Shown here one piece after another: positions 46,772-55,472 of a stretch of 64,000 nt of DNA; within the stretch, counting starts at the first letter, position 1; each line of letters begins with the position of its first letter. The notes beneath the pieces were generated by a model. That model had not been told where the DNA came from, searched no databases, and saw only the letters and a list, made by a program, of their open reading frames with translations. Made by a program: the position numbers and the translations under genes. This stretch comes from an uncultured Clostridia bacterium (GTDB lineage Bacteria; Bacillota; Clostridia; Oscillospirales; Acutalibacteraceae): assembly GCA_946555465.1 (NCBI GenBank), contig CAMNST010000001.1, positions 62,001 to 126,000 on the forward strand, given 5' to 3'.

Positions 46772-47713
46772 ATGTATAATTTTAAAGAATATGTTTCAAG
46801 AGAAGACCGTCTTGCAGGCGGTCACAGAATGTGTGCCGGCTGCGGTGGTACTATTGCAGTAAGAAATGTGCTTAAAGCAATTAAACCCGGTGACAAGGCT
46901 GTTATAGGCAATGCAACAGGCTGTCTTGAAGTTTCATCATTTATGTATCCTTATACTGCATATAAAGACAGTTATATACATAATGCATTTGAAAATGCCG
47001 GCGCAACGCTTTCGGGTGTTGAGGGTGCTTATAATGCGCTCAGAAGAAAAGGAAAACTGGACGACACTTTCAAATTTATAACATTCGGCGGCGACGGCGG
47101 TACATATGATATCGGTTTCCAGTCACTCAGCGGTGCCATGGAAAGAAATCATGATATGGTTTATGTATGCTACGATAACGGTGCTTATATGAATACCGGT
47201 ATTCAGCGTTCATCTGCAACTCCTATGTTTGCAGATACAACAACAACACCTGTAGGCAGAGAATCAACAGGTAAACCGCAGTACAGAAAAGACCTTGCTG
47301 CAATTATTGCAGAACATCAGGTTCCTTATGTTGCACAGACAACTTTTGTTCAGAATTTCCGTGATTTATACAGAAAGTCTGAAACGGCAATTTATACAAA
47401 AGGTGCTGCATTCCTTAATATAATGGCGCCTTGCCCGAGAGGCTGGAGATATAATACTCCTGACATTATCGAAATCTGCAAACTTGCTGTTGAAACCCGT
47501 TATTGGCCTTTATTTGAAGTTGTTGACGGCAAATGGATTCTGAACTACGAGCCGAGAAATTATGTTCCGATTGAGGAATGGCTTGTTAAGCAGGGCAGAT
47601 TTAAACATGTGTTTAAACCTGAAAACGAATGGATGATTGAAGCCTTCCAGAAAGAAGTTGACCGCAGATGGTATGAACTTCTTGACCGCTGCTCTGAAGT
47701 TCGCGGTGCGTAA
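46772..47713 (+). CDS. 2-oxoacid:ferredoxin oxidoreductase, beta (TPP) subunit
   Basis: 313 residues. HRMCAGCGGTIAVRNVL and NATGCLEVSS supply cluster cysteines. The TPP-binding motif is GGDGGTYDIGFQSLSGAMERNHDMVYVCYDNGAYMNTG (GDG...N). TTPVGRESTGK is the beta-subunit loop typical of pyruvate-type enzymes. Given the T-box, it may be a branched-chain (VOR-like) oxidoreductase, either degrading branched-chain oxoacids or making amino-acid precursors reductively. A terminator follows. Confidence 0.93.
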   Translation: MYNFKEYVSREDRLAGGHRMCAGCGGTIAVRNVLKAIKPGDKAVIGNATGCLEVSSFMYPYTAYKDSYIHNAFENAGATLSGVEGAYNALRRKGKLDDTFKFITFGGDGGTYDIGFQSLSGAMERNHDMVYVCYDNGAYMNTGIQRSSATPMFADTTTTPVGRESTGKPQYRKDLAAIIAEHQVPYVAQTTFVQNFRDLYRKSETAIYTKGAAFLNIMAPCPRGWRYNTPDIIEICKLAVETRYWPLFEVVDGKWILNYEPRNYVPIEEWLVKQGRFKHVFKPENEWMIEAFQKEVDRRWYELLDRCSEVRGA

Positions 47714-47724
47714 GTAAATAACAT

Positions 47725-47763
47725 AAAAAAATCCCTATCGGTACTCGATAGGGATTTTTTGTG
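47725..47763 (+). terminator. terminator after the oxidoreductase operon
   Basis: AAAAAATCCCTATCG pairs with CGATAGGGATTTTTT around a 5-nt loop. A- and T-runs flank it, so it can also terminate the convergent lipoprotein gene. Confidence 0.92.
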
Positions 47764-47773
47764 TTATTTATTT

Positions 47774-48781
47774 TTATGACCATTTAAGTGCTTTGATAGA
47801 AAAGCCTAATGTGGCATCAAGTCTGTTTTTCTGAATTATGGCAACAACTTTTTTCTTGTTGCATCCTGATACGGATGCCGTTACCTTGTAATAATTGTTA
47901 TTGCCCATATCTTCAATTTTTTCTATGGAAACAGTTTGTTTTTTTGATGTAAAACCGCTTATTTCAAATGTATCGTCGGCCTTGTTCCATGTGATTGGTG
48001 CGCCGGCATCGCTTGCAAATTCATTGCATTTTGTTTTGAAATCAACAACGGTTTGTCCGTAATATTTGAACAGGTTAAGAACTACCGGGCTTGACGGATA
48101 AACATTCTGAACACCGCCTTCGTGTTCAATCATCCATACTGCTGTGTGTGCCGCAATGTCAAGCGGAACACCGTCACTGTTTTCATAACTTGAAAGATAG
48201 AGATAAGGAACTTCAAGCATTGACTTTATAATGGATTGGTCTTCAGGCGAAAAGTTTACTTGCTTGCCCTTATCAGACGTTTTCGGAACAATATCTTCGT
48301 CTTTTGTATCATCAAATTTTGTTGTGTTTTTTTCCTGCGTCATAGGAACTTTCTCGTTGGTTGTTCCTGTAGGGTCGGGTGCTTGAGTTACTGTTAATTC
48401 AGCGTCTTCCGTGGTCATATTATGATTTTTGGTAGGAGTTTTTTCATCATCTTTAACTTTTACCGTTACATCTTTACCTTTATTGTCTTTAACGGGATTG
48501 CCGTTTGCATCAAGAACTTTGCCGATGGTTTTGCCCTTTTTGTCTTTAGAATACTGAACAGCAACCTGTGTTGTTACCTTATTGCCGTTTGCATCTGTAA
48601 CGGCTTTTCCGTTTTCATCGGTAACTTCAACTTCTTCAATACCAAATTCAGTGTCGGCATCATTAAGACCTTCACTTGAACTGGTGTTTTCATCATCATT
48701 GTTTTTTTTGTTATTGCATGCTGCAAAAACACATGAAACAAGAATGATGCATACTAATAAAAGTACAAATGACTTTTTCAA
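47774..48781 (-). CDS. lipoprotein with low-complexity stalk, unknown function
   Basis: 335 residues. A signal peptide with lipobox (LVSCVFAAC, cysteine near residue 22) predicts membrane-anchored export. Residues ~25-165 are low complexity, rich in Asp, Asn, Lys and Thr, with imperfect repeats of the type VTDENGKAVTDANGNKVT and VLDANGNPVKDNKGKDVT, like a stalk. The C-terminal ~150 residues form a compact domain (SMLEVPYLYLSSYENSDG... to FSIKALKWS) that I do not recognise. The start is TTG, 7 bases after GAGGGG. It is a single-gene unit divergent from the next membrane gene. Confidence 0.8.
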   Translation of the reverse strand: MKKSFVLLLVCIILVSCVFAACNNKKNNDDENTSSSEGLNDADTEFGIEEVEVTDENGKAVTDANGNKVTTQVAVQYSKDKKGKTIGKVLDANGNPVKDNKGKDVTVKVKDDEKTPTKNHNMTTEDAELTVTQAPDPTGTTNEKVPMTQEKNTTKFDDTKDEDIVPKTSDKGKQVNFSPEDQSIIKSMLEVPYLYLSSYENSDGVPLDIAAHTAVWMIEHEGGVQNVYPSSPVVLNLFKYYGQTVVDFKTKCNEFASDAGAPITWNKADDTFEISGFTSKKQTVSIEKIEDMGNNNYYKVTASVSGCNKKKVVAIIQKNRLDATLGFSIKALKWS

Positions 48782-48938
48782 TATAATTACCCCTCTGTCA
48801 TTGATTTGTCAGTTAAAATTATATAATTATTATTGTAAAAAGTAAATAGTTTTAATTAAAAATGAACAAATAATTAACTCATTATTCATACTATTTACAT
48901 AATTTGTTTTTAGTGGTATTCTTCTAAACGGTGATAAA

Positions 48939-49469
48939 ATGAAAAAAGCAGTTTCTCTTGCCGTATGTTCTGTTGTTACGGCTCTCTCGGTAATCCTTCT
49001 TTTTCTCGGCGGGATAACCTATATTCTTGCATATGCCATGCCTATGTTTGTCGGGTTCTTTATGATTATGCTTAAACGCACATTCGGCACATCCAGTGCG
49101 TGGATAACCTATGCGGCAACAAGTGCACTCTCTTTTATGCTGATATCCGATAAAGAATGTATGCTTATGTACGTGCTCTTTTTCGGCTTTTATCCTATCA
49201 TTAAATCAGGCTTTAACAAAATAAGCAGCAATATTTTAAGACTGATTGTTAAACTGCTGCTATTCAATGTTTTGTTTGCGGCAGTTCAGGTTTTACTTGT
49301 TTATGTTTTCGGTATACCGTTTCTTGAAGAAGGTGAGGCAGTATATCTTGCAGTTGTTTTTATGTTGCTTATGAATTTTGTTTTTCTTATTTATGACAGA
49401 CTGATCAATAAAATCGAAAAACTATATATTCTGAAAATTGAAAAAAGAATAAAGAAACTCCTCAAATAG
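48939..49469 (+). CDS. multi-pass membrane protein, unknown function
   Basis: 176 residues with about five membrane segments (AVCSVVTALSVILLFLGGI, ILAYAMPMFVGFFMIML, and three more) and a basic C-terminal tail (YILKIEKRIKKLLK). Its compact all-helical layout recalls ECF-transporter S components, but no ECF ATPase or substrate-binding motif is nearby, so this is only a resemblance. A GGTGAT site is upstream. The stop lies just before the promoter of the structured RNA copy D. Confidence 0.7.
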   Translation: MKKAVSLAVCSVVTALSVILLFLGGITYILAYAMPMFVGFFMIMLKRTFGTSSAWITYAATSALSFMLISDKECMLMYVLFFGFYPIIKSGFNKISSNILRLIVKLLLFNVLFAAVQVLLVYVFGIPFLEEGEAVYLAVVFMLLMNFVFLIYDRLINKIEKLYILKIEKRIKKLLK

Positions 49470-49477
49470 ATTAAATA

Positions 49478-49506
49478 TTGACTTGTATTGCTCTGTATGA
49501 TATACT
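49478..49506 (+). promoter_or_regulatory. promoter of RNA copy D
   Basis: TTGACT and TATACT are separated by 17 bases with TGA before the -10, the same extended -10 layout as copies B and C. The start is expected at about 49512. Confidence 0.82.
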
Positions 49507-49511
49507 ATATT

Positions 49512-49682
49512 TACCACACAAACTTAATATATTAGTCCAAAACGAGGTATGTCTTTTTTTATCTTCTGATAAAAATGCATGCTCTGTTAATCATACTTTG
49601 TTTTGGAAACAAGTATTGAGTTTGTGTGGTGGCAAGCGGAGCAATGCGTTTTTTATGCACGGCTTCGGCTGTGCATTTTTTG
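49512..49682 (+). ncRNA. structured RNA family, copy D
   Basis: The closing stem is ACCACACAAACTTAATA (49513-49529) with 49614-49630, 17 bp with one G-U. The inner stem 49537-49551 pairs with 49592-49606 (15 bp, two G-U). The hairpin is TTTTTATC-TTCT-GATAAAAA (49556-49575). The conserved TGCATGCTCTG (49576-49586) pairs with CGGAGCaATGCG (49637-49648), with one bulged A. The terminator ATGCACGGC-TTCG-GCTGTGCAT differs from the other copies by a compensated pair change (CAC/GTG). Same order and promoter layout as copies B and C, 32 kb away, so it is a dispersed family and not just a local tandem duplication. Confidence 0.82.
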
Positions 49683-49699
49683 TTTTCGGAGGTGAAAAT

Positions 49700-49747
49700 T
49701 TGAGCAAAATTATTATGCGCATGTCTTCAACTGTTGCCAATAAATAG
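49700..49747 (+). CDS. possible 15-codon leader peptide after RNA copy D
   Basis: A TTG, 5 bases after GGAGGTG, opens a 15-residue frame (MSKIIMRMSSTVANK) between the copy D terminator and the next hairpin terminator. It is very short, has no known homologue to me, and would need read-through of the RNA's terminator. It is listed because a GGAGGTGA also follows copy C in the same place. Confidence 0.2.
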   Translation: MSKIIMRMSSTVANK

Positions 49748-49761
49748 ACAAATAAAAGAAT

Positions 49762-49790
49762 TGCCCCGATTTGTTTTCGGGGCAGTTTTT
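49762..49790 (+). terminator. terminator between RNA copy D and murC
   Basis: TGCCCCGA pairs with TCGGGGCA around a 7-nt loop, followed by GTTTTT. On the minus strand it also ends the convergent murC with a weaker T-run. Confidence 0.88.
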
Positions 49791-49793
49791 ATA

Positions 49794-51164
49794 TTATTTC
49801 AGTTTATTTATCATCATTCTTGCAACTTTATAAACATCTCCGCAGCCAAGGGTAATAACCAAATCTCCTTCGCCGGCGTTTTCTGTTACATAATCACAAA
49901 TTTCTTCAAATGTATCCAGTTGAACCGAACCCGGAACTTTGTCTGCAAGGTCTTTTGCTTTTATTCCGATTGTGTTGATTTCGCGGCTGCCCATAATTTC
50001 CGATATAACGCATTTGTCAGCAATTTTCAGAACTTCGGCAAAGTCATCAAGTAAAAGGGAAGTTCTGGTAAATGTAAACGGCTGATGAACAGCCCAGACA
50101 TTTTTATAACCCATTTTCATTGCGGCTTCAAGTGTAACTTTAATTTCGGCAGGGTGGTGGGCGTAATCGTCCGCAAAGGTTATTCCTTTATATTTTCCAA
50201 GAAGTTCAAATCTTCTTGCAGCACCTCCGAAAGCCTTTAAACCTCTGCAGATGCTTTCGGTGTCAGCACCGCTTTCAAATGCAGCAGCAAATGCACAAAG
50301 AGAGTTGAGAATATTATGCTCGCCGGGAACAGAAAGTTCAACCTTTGCAATATATTCATTGTTATGATAAATATCATAGGATGAATGGAAACCGCCGGGA
50401 ACGGAAACGTTTTTAGCAACCCATTCGTTGCCTTCATTTTTTCCCACGGAAATAAGTTTTTTACCCGTAATTCCTTTAAGCGTGTCAACCGTATTTTCGT
50501 CATCACCGTTATAAATAATTGTTTTTGTTGTTTTTTCTGCAAATTCTCTGAAAGATTTTTTTATGTTATCAAGATTTTTGAAAAAATCAAGATGATCTTC
50601 GTCAATATTAAGAATAACGGCAATATCAGGATTCATTTTCAGAAAAGTATTGTTGAATTCACAACTTTCGCAAACAAAATTCTGGCTGTTGCCGTATCTT
50701 CCGTACGCGTCAATAACAGGCAGTTTTCCGCCGATAACGGCACTCGGGTCAAGACCTGCTTCAAGCAGAACCTGTGTTATCATGGACGATGTAGTGGTTT
50801 TTCCGTGCGTTCCGCAAACACCTATGCAGTTTGAAAAAATTCTGCTTATTGCACCAAGAAGTTCTGCTCTTTCATAGCAGGGAAAGTTTTCTTTTGCATA
50901 TTCAAGTTCTTCGTTGCCTTTTAATATTGCATTTGTGTAAACAACAAGTTCAACGTCATCGGTTATATTTTCTTTTACCTGACCGAGATATACCTTTGCA
51001 CCCTCTTTTTCAATTCTTCTGAACGTTTCCGTATCATTATTATCAGAACCTGATACTTCATATCCAAGAGATAAAAGAATTTCCGCAATAGGACACATTC
51101 CGGCACCGCCTATGCCGATAAAGTGAACGCGTTTTGATTTTTTTAACATTTCATCTATATTCAT
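49794..51164 (-). CDS. murC: UDP-N-acetylmuramate--L-alanine ligase
   Basis: First amino-acid ligase of peptidoglycan synthesis, 456 residues. The N-terminal UDP-MurNAc-binding loop is FIGIGGAGMCPIAEILLSLG, the P-loop is GVCGTHGKTTTSSM (about residue 108), the central motif is NIDEDHLDFF, and the C-terminal domain has TFADDYAHHPAEI and QPFTFTRT. GGAGG lies 10 bases upstream. It stands away from other mur genes, as often in Clostridia. Confidence 0.97.
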   Translation of the reverse strand: MNIDEMLKKSKRVHFIGIGGAGMCPIAEILLSLGYEVSGSDNNDTETFRRIEKEGAKVYLGQVKENITDDVELVVYTNAILKGNEELEYAKENFPCYERAELLGAISRIFSNCIGVCGTHGKTTTSSMITQVLLEAGLDPSAVIGGKLPVIDAYGRYGNSQNFVCESCEFNNTFLKMNPDIAVILNIDEDHLDFFKNLDNIKKSFREFAEKTTKTIIYNGDDENTVDTLKGITGKKLISVGKNEGNEWVAKNVSVPGGFHSSYDIYHNNEYIAKVELSVPGEHNILNSLCAFAAAFESGADTESICRGLKAFGGAARRFELLGKYKGITFADDYAHHPAEIKVTLEAAMKMGYKNVWAVHQPFTFTRTSLLLDDFAEVLKIADKCVISEIMGSREINTIGIKAKDLADKVPGSVQLDTFEEICDYVTENAGEGDLVITLGCGDVYKVARMMINKLK

Positions 51165-51274
51165 ATCTGATGATTCCTCCGGGTAAAATCTATATATTAA
51201 AATACTGTATTTAAATGATTCATCTAAGTTATTATACTACCGATTTGAAAAAAAATAAATACCCTTTGCCCATT

Positions 51275-51302
51275 AACTATTATTTTTTTGTTTCATAGTA
51301 TA
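51275..51302 (+). promoter_or_regulatory. candidate sigma-K promoter of dpaAB
   Basis: The sequence reads AAC, 16 bases, then CATAGTATA, which fits the SigK pattern (-35 AC, -10 CATAnnnTA). dpaAB (spoVF) is a sigma-K operon in Bacillus, and sigK itself is in this window. The start would be about 20 bases before the dpaA ATG. Confidence 0.6.
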
Positions 51303-51328
51303 TAAAAAGACTGTAACGGGGTGTTTTT

Positions 51329-52054
51329 ATGAAATTCAATACTTTTTCAGTGCCGTACTTATCGGATGAAAGAATGCTGTTTGCAAAAGAGTATCTTGAA
51401 AATAAAGGATATACATTTACAGATAACATAGAAAAAAGTGATTTTGTTCTTCTGCCCATACCGGCTAAAAAATATATGTTTGATGGTATTGAAAACAAAA
51501 CTGTTTTCTACGGCGCAGGAGATTTTGATGGTTATGATTATAATAAGAAAGAAACTTTTTTAACAGAAAATGCTTATCTTACATCAGAAGGTGCAGTTGC
51601 ACTTTATAAAGAAAATTCGGATACATCCATTTATGGCTCCAAAGTTTTAATAGCAGGATACGGAAGAATTGGCAAAGCACTTCACCGTGTTCTGAATTCT
51701 ATGGGTGCTGACGTAACAGTCTGCTCAAGAAGTGAAGAAAGCAAAATCAAGGCACTGTTTAACGGTGCAAATCACATTGAATTTGAAGAACTGAAAAATA
51801 AAAATGACTACGATATTGTTTTCAATACCGTTCCTCATATTATATTTACAAAAAATGAACTTGACGCACTTAATACTAATACCGTTTTAATTGACCTTGC
51901 CTCTTTTCCCGGCGGTGCAGATACGCTTTATGCAAAATCAAAGGGTATAAAACTGATTGACGGAAAAAGACTTCCTTCAATTTATTCAAAAAAGACCGCC
52001 GGAGAACTTATAGGAAAAACGGTTTGTCAGATAATAAAGGAGGAATTAACTTGA
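51329..52054 (+). CDS. dpaA: dipicolinate synthase subunit A (short form)
   Basis: NAD(P)-dependent subunit that, with DpaB, makes dipicolinic acid in the mother cell for the spore core. The nucleotide fold is VLIAGYGRIGKALHRVL near residue 107, then IVFNTVPHIIF, LIDLASFPGG and, at the end, KTAGELIG. At 241 residues it is shorter than Bacillus DpaA (~297). The missing part is in the N-terminal domain: GYGRIG starts at residue 110 instead of about 155. GGGGTG lies upstream. It overlaps dpaB by 4 bases. Confidence 0.9.
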   Translation: MKFNTFSVPYLSDERMLFAKEYLENKGYTFTDNIEKSDFVLLPIPAKKYMFDGIENKTVFYGAGDFDGYDYNKKETFLTENAYLTSEGAVALYKENSDTSIYGSKVLIAGYGRIGKALHRVLNSMGADVTVCSRSEESKIKALFNGANHIEFEELKNKNDYDIVFNTVPHIIFTKNELDALNTNTVLIDLASFPGGADTLYAKSKGIKLIDGKRLPSIYSKKTAGELIGKTVCQIIKEELT

Positions 52055-52614
52055 ATATAGGTTACTGTTTTACGGGTTCATTCTGCACATTTTCAAAATC
52101 TATTGATGTGCTTGAAGAACTTGTTAAATCAGGAAACAGCGTAACACCGATTATGAGCGAAAATGCCTATTCAATAGATACCCGTTTCGGAAAAGCCGTT
52201 GATATACAGAACAGACTGATTCAGATTACGGGAAACAGCATTATTCATACAATAGAACAGGCGGAGCCGATAGGTCCTAAGAAAATGTTTGATATTCTTG
52301 TTGTTGCGCCGTGCACGGGAAACACACTTGCAAAACTTGCAAACGGTGTAACGGATACTGCGGTCACAATGGCGGTTAAAAGCCATCTGAGAAATAACAA
52401 ACCGGTTGTAATAGGTTTATCAACCAATGATGCCCTTGGTGCTGCTGCGAAAAATATAGGGATGCTTCTTAACTATAAAAACTATTATTTTGTGCCTTTT
52501 GGTATGGATAACTGCTTACTTAAACCAAAATCAATGGTGTGTGATTTTTCAAAAGTACGTGAGACGATTGAACTTGCAGAAAAAGGAGAAGAAATAAAAC
52601 AAAAAATATATTGA
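52051..52614 (+). CDS. dpaB: dipicolinate synthase subunit B
   Basis: Flavoprotein-like subunit, 187 residues. The start block NIGYCFTGSFCTFSKSIDVLEELVKSG and the middle DILVVAPCTGNTLAKLANGVTDTAVTMAVKSHLRN are typical. The start is TTG, 7 bases after AAAGGAGG, overlapping the dpaA stop (TTGA); the next ATG is over 30 codons inside and would remove the binding loop. The dpaAB pair marks a spore former. Confidence 0.94.
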   Translation: MNIGYCFTGSFCTFSKSIDVLEELVKSGNSVTPIMSENAYSIDTRFGKAVDIQNRLIQITGNSIIHTIEQAEPIGPKKMFDILVVAPCTGNTLAKLANGVTDTAVTMAVKSHLRNNKPVVIGLSTNDALGAAAKNIGMLLNYKNYYFVPFGMDNCLLKPKSMVCDFSKVRETIELAEKGEEIKQKIY

Positions 52615-52639
52615 CTTTTTAATATGTTTTTTATATAGT
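52611..52639 (+). promoter_or_regulatory. promoter of the polyamine transport operon
   Basis: TTGACT and TATAGT are separated by 17 bases. The -35 overlaps the dpaB stop codon. The ~60-base leader has a GGCA/TGCC inverted repeat but no structure I can name. Confidence 0.75.
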
Positions 52640-52703
52640 AAGACTATGGCATTTTGTCGAAACGGATGTTTTGCCAAATCGGGTTAAAATGAGGATGTGT
52701 ATA

Positions 52704-53837
52704 TTGGAAAAGATAATAGATCTTAAAAACATCACTGTTAAATACGGTGATAATGTAGTGCTTGATAAATTGAATTTGTATATAAACAAGAAAGAGTTTA
52801 TAACGCTGTTAGGTCCCTCGGGTTGCGGAAAGACAACAACTCTTCGCTGTATTGCAGGTTTTATTGAACCTGATGAAGGCGAGATTATTTTTGAGGGCGA
52901 AAAAATAAATGATGTTCCGCCTCATAAGAGAAAGGTGAACACCATTTTTCAGCGTTATGCTCTTTTTTCTCATTTAAATGTGTATGAGAATATTGCCTTT
53001 GGTCCCAAACTTCAGAAAAAGCCGAAAGATGAGATAAGGAAAACCGTTGCACAGATGCTCGAACTTGTAAATCTCAAAGGTTTTGAAAAGCGAAGTATTG
53101 ACTCTCTTTCAGGCGGTCAGCAGCAGCGTGTTGCCATTGCAAGGGCGCTTGCCAATAATCCGCATGTTCTGCTTCTTGATGAGCCGCTCGGTGCACTTGA
53201 TCTTAAACTGCGCAAAGATATGCAGACTGAACTTAAGGCAATTCAGAAAAGGCTCGGTATAACATTTATTTATGTTACACATGATCAGGAAGAAGCCCTT
53301 TCCATGTCTGATACCGTTGTTGTAATGGATAAAGGCAAAATACAGCAGATCGGCTCACCCGAAGACATATATAATGAGCCTGTAAATGCTTTTGTTGCTG
53401 ATTTTATCGGCGAATCCAATATTGTTGATGCGGTTATGCTTAAAGATTACCTTGTATCTTTCGGCGGTGTAACATTTGAATGCCTTGATGCAGGATTCGG
53501 CGAAAACGCATTTGTTGAGGCTGTTGTAAGACCGGAAGATATAAAAATTGTTGAAAAAGGTGCAAAAGCATCTTTAACAGGCAAAATAACAAGCGTTACT
53601 TTCAAGGGTGTTCATTTTGAAATTCTTGTTGATGTCGGCGGCTTTATCTGGATGATTCAGACAACACAGCACCATAAAGTCGGTGAAGTAATCGGAATGT
53701 ATATTGAGCCTGACGCAATTCATATTATGAACAGAAGTGAATACAGCGGTGAATTCGGAGATTACTCTTATTTTTCTGATGAGTACGACCATATTTCCGA
53801 TGCATCGTATAACTGGGAGGACGGAGATGAAGCGTAA
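52704..53837 (+). CDS. potA: spermidine/putrescine ABC transporter, ATP-binding subunit
   Basis: 377 residues. Walker A is [18 protein letters not shown], the Q-loop FQRYALF, the signature [15 protein letters not shown], and Walker [13 protein letters not shown]; the C-terminal ~130 residues are the TOBE-type regulatory domain. The start is a TTG 9 bases after GAGG ([15 protein letters not shown]); upstream ATGs overlap the site or lie before it. It is the first gene of potABCD. Confidence 0.93.
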   Translation: MEKIIDLKNITVKYGDNVVLDKLNLYINKKEFITLLGPSGCGKTTTLRCIAGFIEPDEGEIIFEGEKINDVPPHKRKVNTIFQRYALFSHLNVYENIAFGPKLQKKPKDEIRKTVAQMLELVNLKGFEKRSIDSLSGGQQQRVAIARALANNPHVLLLDEPLGALDLKLRKDMQTELKAIQKRLGITFIYVTHDQEEALSMSDTVVVMDKGKIQQIGSPEDIYNEPVNAFVADFIGESNIVDAVMLKDYLVSFGGVTFECLDAGFGENAFVEAVVRPEDIKIVEKGAKASLTGKITSVTFKGVHFEILVDVGGFIWMIQTTQHHKVGEVIGMYIEPDAIHIMNRSEYSGEFGDYSYFSDEYDHISDASYNWEDGDEA

Positions 53838-54654
53838 ATTTTCGTCAAAACTGCTTGATAAACCCTATTTCGTCTGGTCGTTTCTGTTTATAATTGCACC
53901 TCTTATTATGGTTGCATATTATGCTTTTACCGATAAAACAGGTGCATTTTCTCTTGACAGCGTATCGCAGATACCTGCTTATATTCCAACCATTCTTTTA
54001 TCTGTTCTTTACGGTCTTGCCGCTACGGTTATCTGTCTTATTATCGGTTATCCGTTTGCGTATATTTTTTCAAAGTTCAGCATAAGAAGGCAGCAGATGA
54101 TGGTTCTTCTTGTTATGCTTCCTATGTGGATGAATTTTCTTATAAGAACATACAGTTGGATGACCATTCTCGGTGACAGCGGAATCATAAACACTTTTCT
54201 TACTTCCGTAGGTCTTGAACCTGCCAAACTGATAAACACAGGCGGTGCAGTAATTCTTGGTATGGTTTATAATTTCTTGCCTTATATGATACTGCCTATT
54301 TATTCAATTCTTTCAAAAATGGACAATTCTCTGATTGAAGCGGCCCAGGATCTCGGTTCTGACAAGTTTACCGTTATGAGAAGGGTAATTATGCCTCTTT
54401 CAATGCCCGGTGTTCTGAGCGGAGTAACAATGGTTTTTGTTCCTTGTGTTTCAACTTTTTATATTACCCAGAAACTCGGCGGCGGTCAGATCGTTTTAAT
54501 CGGTGATGTTATTGAAACCCAATTTCAGAGTGCCAATAATTATAATCTTGGTGCATCACTTTCATTTGTGCTTATGATTATGATTTTAATTTGCCTTGGT
54601 GTAATGAATTATTTCGGCGATGATGACAAAAATGACGGAGGTGTTGTTATATGA
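53827..54654 (+). CDS. potB: spermidine/putrescine ABC transporter, permease PotB
   Basis: 275 residues with six membrane helices. The EAA loop that docks on PotA is [25 protein letters not shown]. The start is the ATG 6 bases after GGGAGG and 11 bases inside the end of potA; the frame extends upstream without a site. It overlaps potC by 4 bases. Confidence 0.93.
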   Translation: MKRKFSSKLLDKPYFVWSFLFIIAPLIMVAYYAFTDKTGAFSLDSVSQIPAYIPTILLSVLYGLAATVICLIIGYPFAYIFSKFSIRRQQMMVLLVMLPMWMNFLIRTYSWMTILGDSGIINTFLTSVGLEPAKLINTGGAVILGMVYNFLPYMILPIYSILSKMDNSLIEAAQDLGSDKFTVMRRVIMPLSMPGVLSGVTMVFVPCVSTFYITQKLGGGQIVLIGDVIETQFQSANNYNLGASLSFVLMIMILICLGVMNYFGDDDKNDGGVVI

Positions 54655-55472
54655 AAAAGAAAACCTCTTTCATTTCTAAAATATATATTTCGCTTATATT
54701 CATTTTTCTTTATGCACCTATTGCGGTGATGACTCTTTTTTCCTTTAATTCCACAACAAGCACTTATACTTACGGCGGGTTTTCACTTCATTGGTATAGA
54801 GAAATGTTTTCGGATGCTATGGCTATGAAAGCACTCCAGAATTCTGTTTTGCTTGCTGTGTGCACTGCATTTGCAGCATCTGTAATCGGAATTATGGCAG
54901 CGATCGGATTTTTTAATTCTAAAAATAAACTTTATAAAAAATCAATGATGGCAGTAACAAATATTCCCATGATGAATCCTGAAATTGTTACCGGTATTGC
55001 GATGATGCTGCTTTTTGTTTTTGCAGGAACGCTTATTAACAGAAGCAGTGTTCTTGGCTTTACAACGCTTTTGATTGCCCATATAACATTTGCACTGCCT
55101 TATGTTATTTTGAATGTTCTTCCGAAACTCAGGCAGTTTGATATGCATGTTTACGAGGCTGCTGTTGATTTGGGCTGTAAACCCGTTAAAGCGTTTTTTA
55201 AAGTTGTTTTTCCCGAAATTATGTCGGGAATTATAACAGGCTGCGTTATGAGTTTTACACTGTCTCTTGATGATTTCATTATCAGTTATTTTACAAACGG
55301 TCCGAGTTTTCAGACTCTGCCTATCTATATTTTTTCTATGACTAAAAAAAGAGTAAAGCCTGATATGTTTGCCCTTTCAACATTGATGTTTGCGGTAATA
55401 CTTATTCTGCTTGTATTTATGAACTTGGCCCAGAACAGGGCAGAACGCAAGGGTAAGAGTGAAGCAAAATGA
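54651..55472 (+). CDS. potC: spermidine/putrescine ABC transporter, permease PotC
   Basis: 273 residues with six membrane helices; the EAA loop is EAAVDLGCKPVKAFFKVVFPEIMSG. SLDDFIISYFTNGP near residue 205 is typical of PotC. The start overlaps the potB stop (ATGA), and its own end overlaps potD (ATGA), so all four products are made from coupled frames. Confidence 0.94.
   Translation: MKKKTSFISKIYISLIFIFLYAPIAVMTLFSFNSTTSTYTYGGFSLHWYREMFSDAMAMKALQNSVLLAVCTAFAASVIGIMAAIGFFNSKNKLYKKSMMAVTNIPMMNPEIVTGIAMMLLFVFAGTLINRSSVLGFTTLLIAHITFALPYVILNVLPKLRQFDMHVYEAAVDLGCKPVKAFFKVVFPEIMSGIITGCVMSFTLSLDDFIISYFTNGPSFQTLPIYIFSMTKKRVKPDMFALSTLMFAVILILLVFMNLAQNRAERKGKSEAK

Noticed and set aside
49478-49747. 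89-codon plus-strand frame across RNA copy D
   Set aside because: It begins at the promoter -35 of the RNA and runs through the stems and terminator, so it would not be transcribed as a start-to-stop frame.
50385-50834. 149-codon plus-strand frame opposite murC
   Set aside because: Antisense of murC; low-quality Phe/Asn-rich translation without motif.
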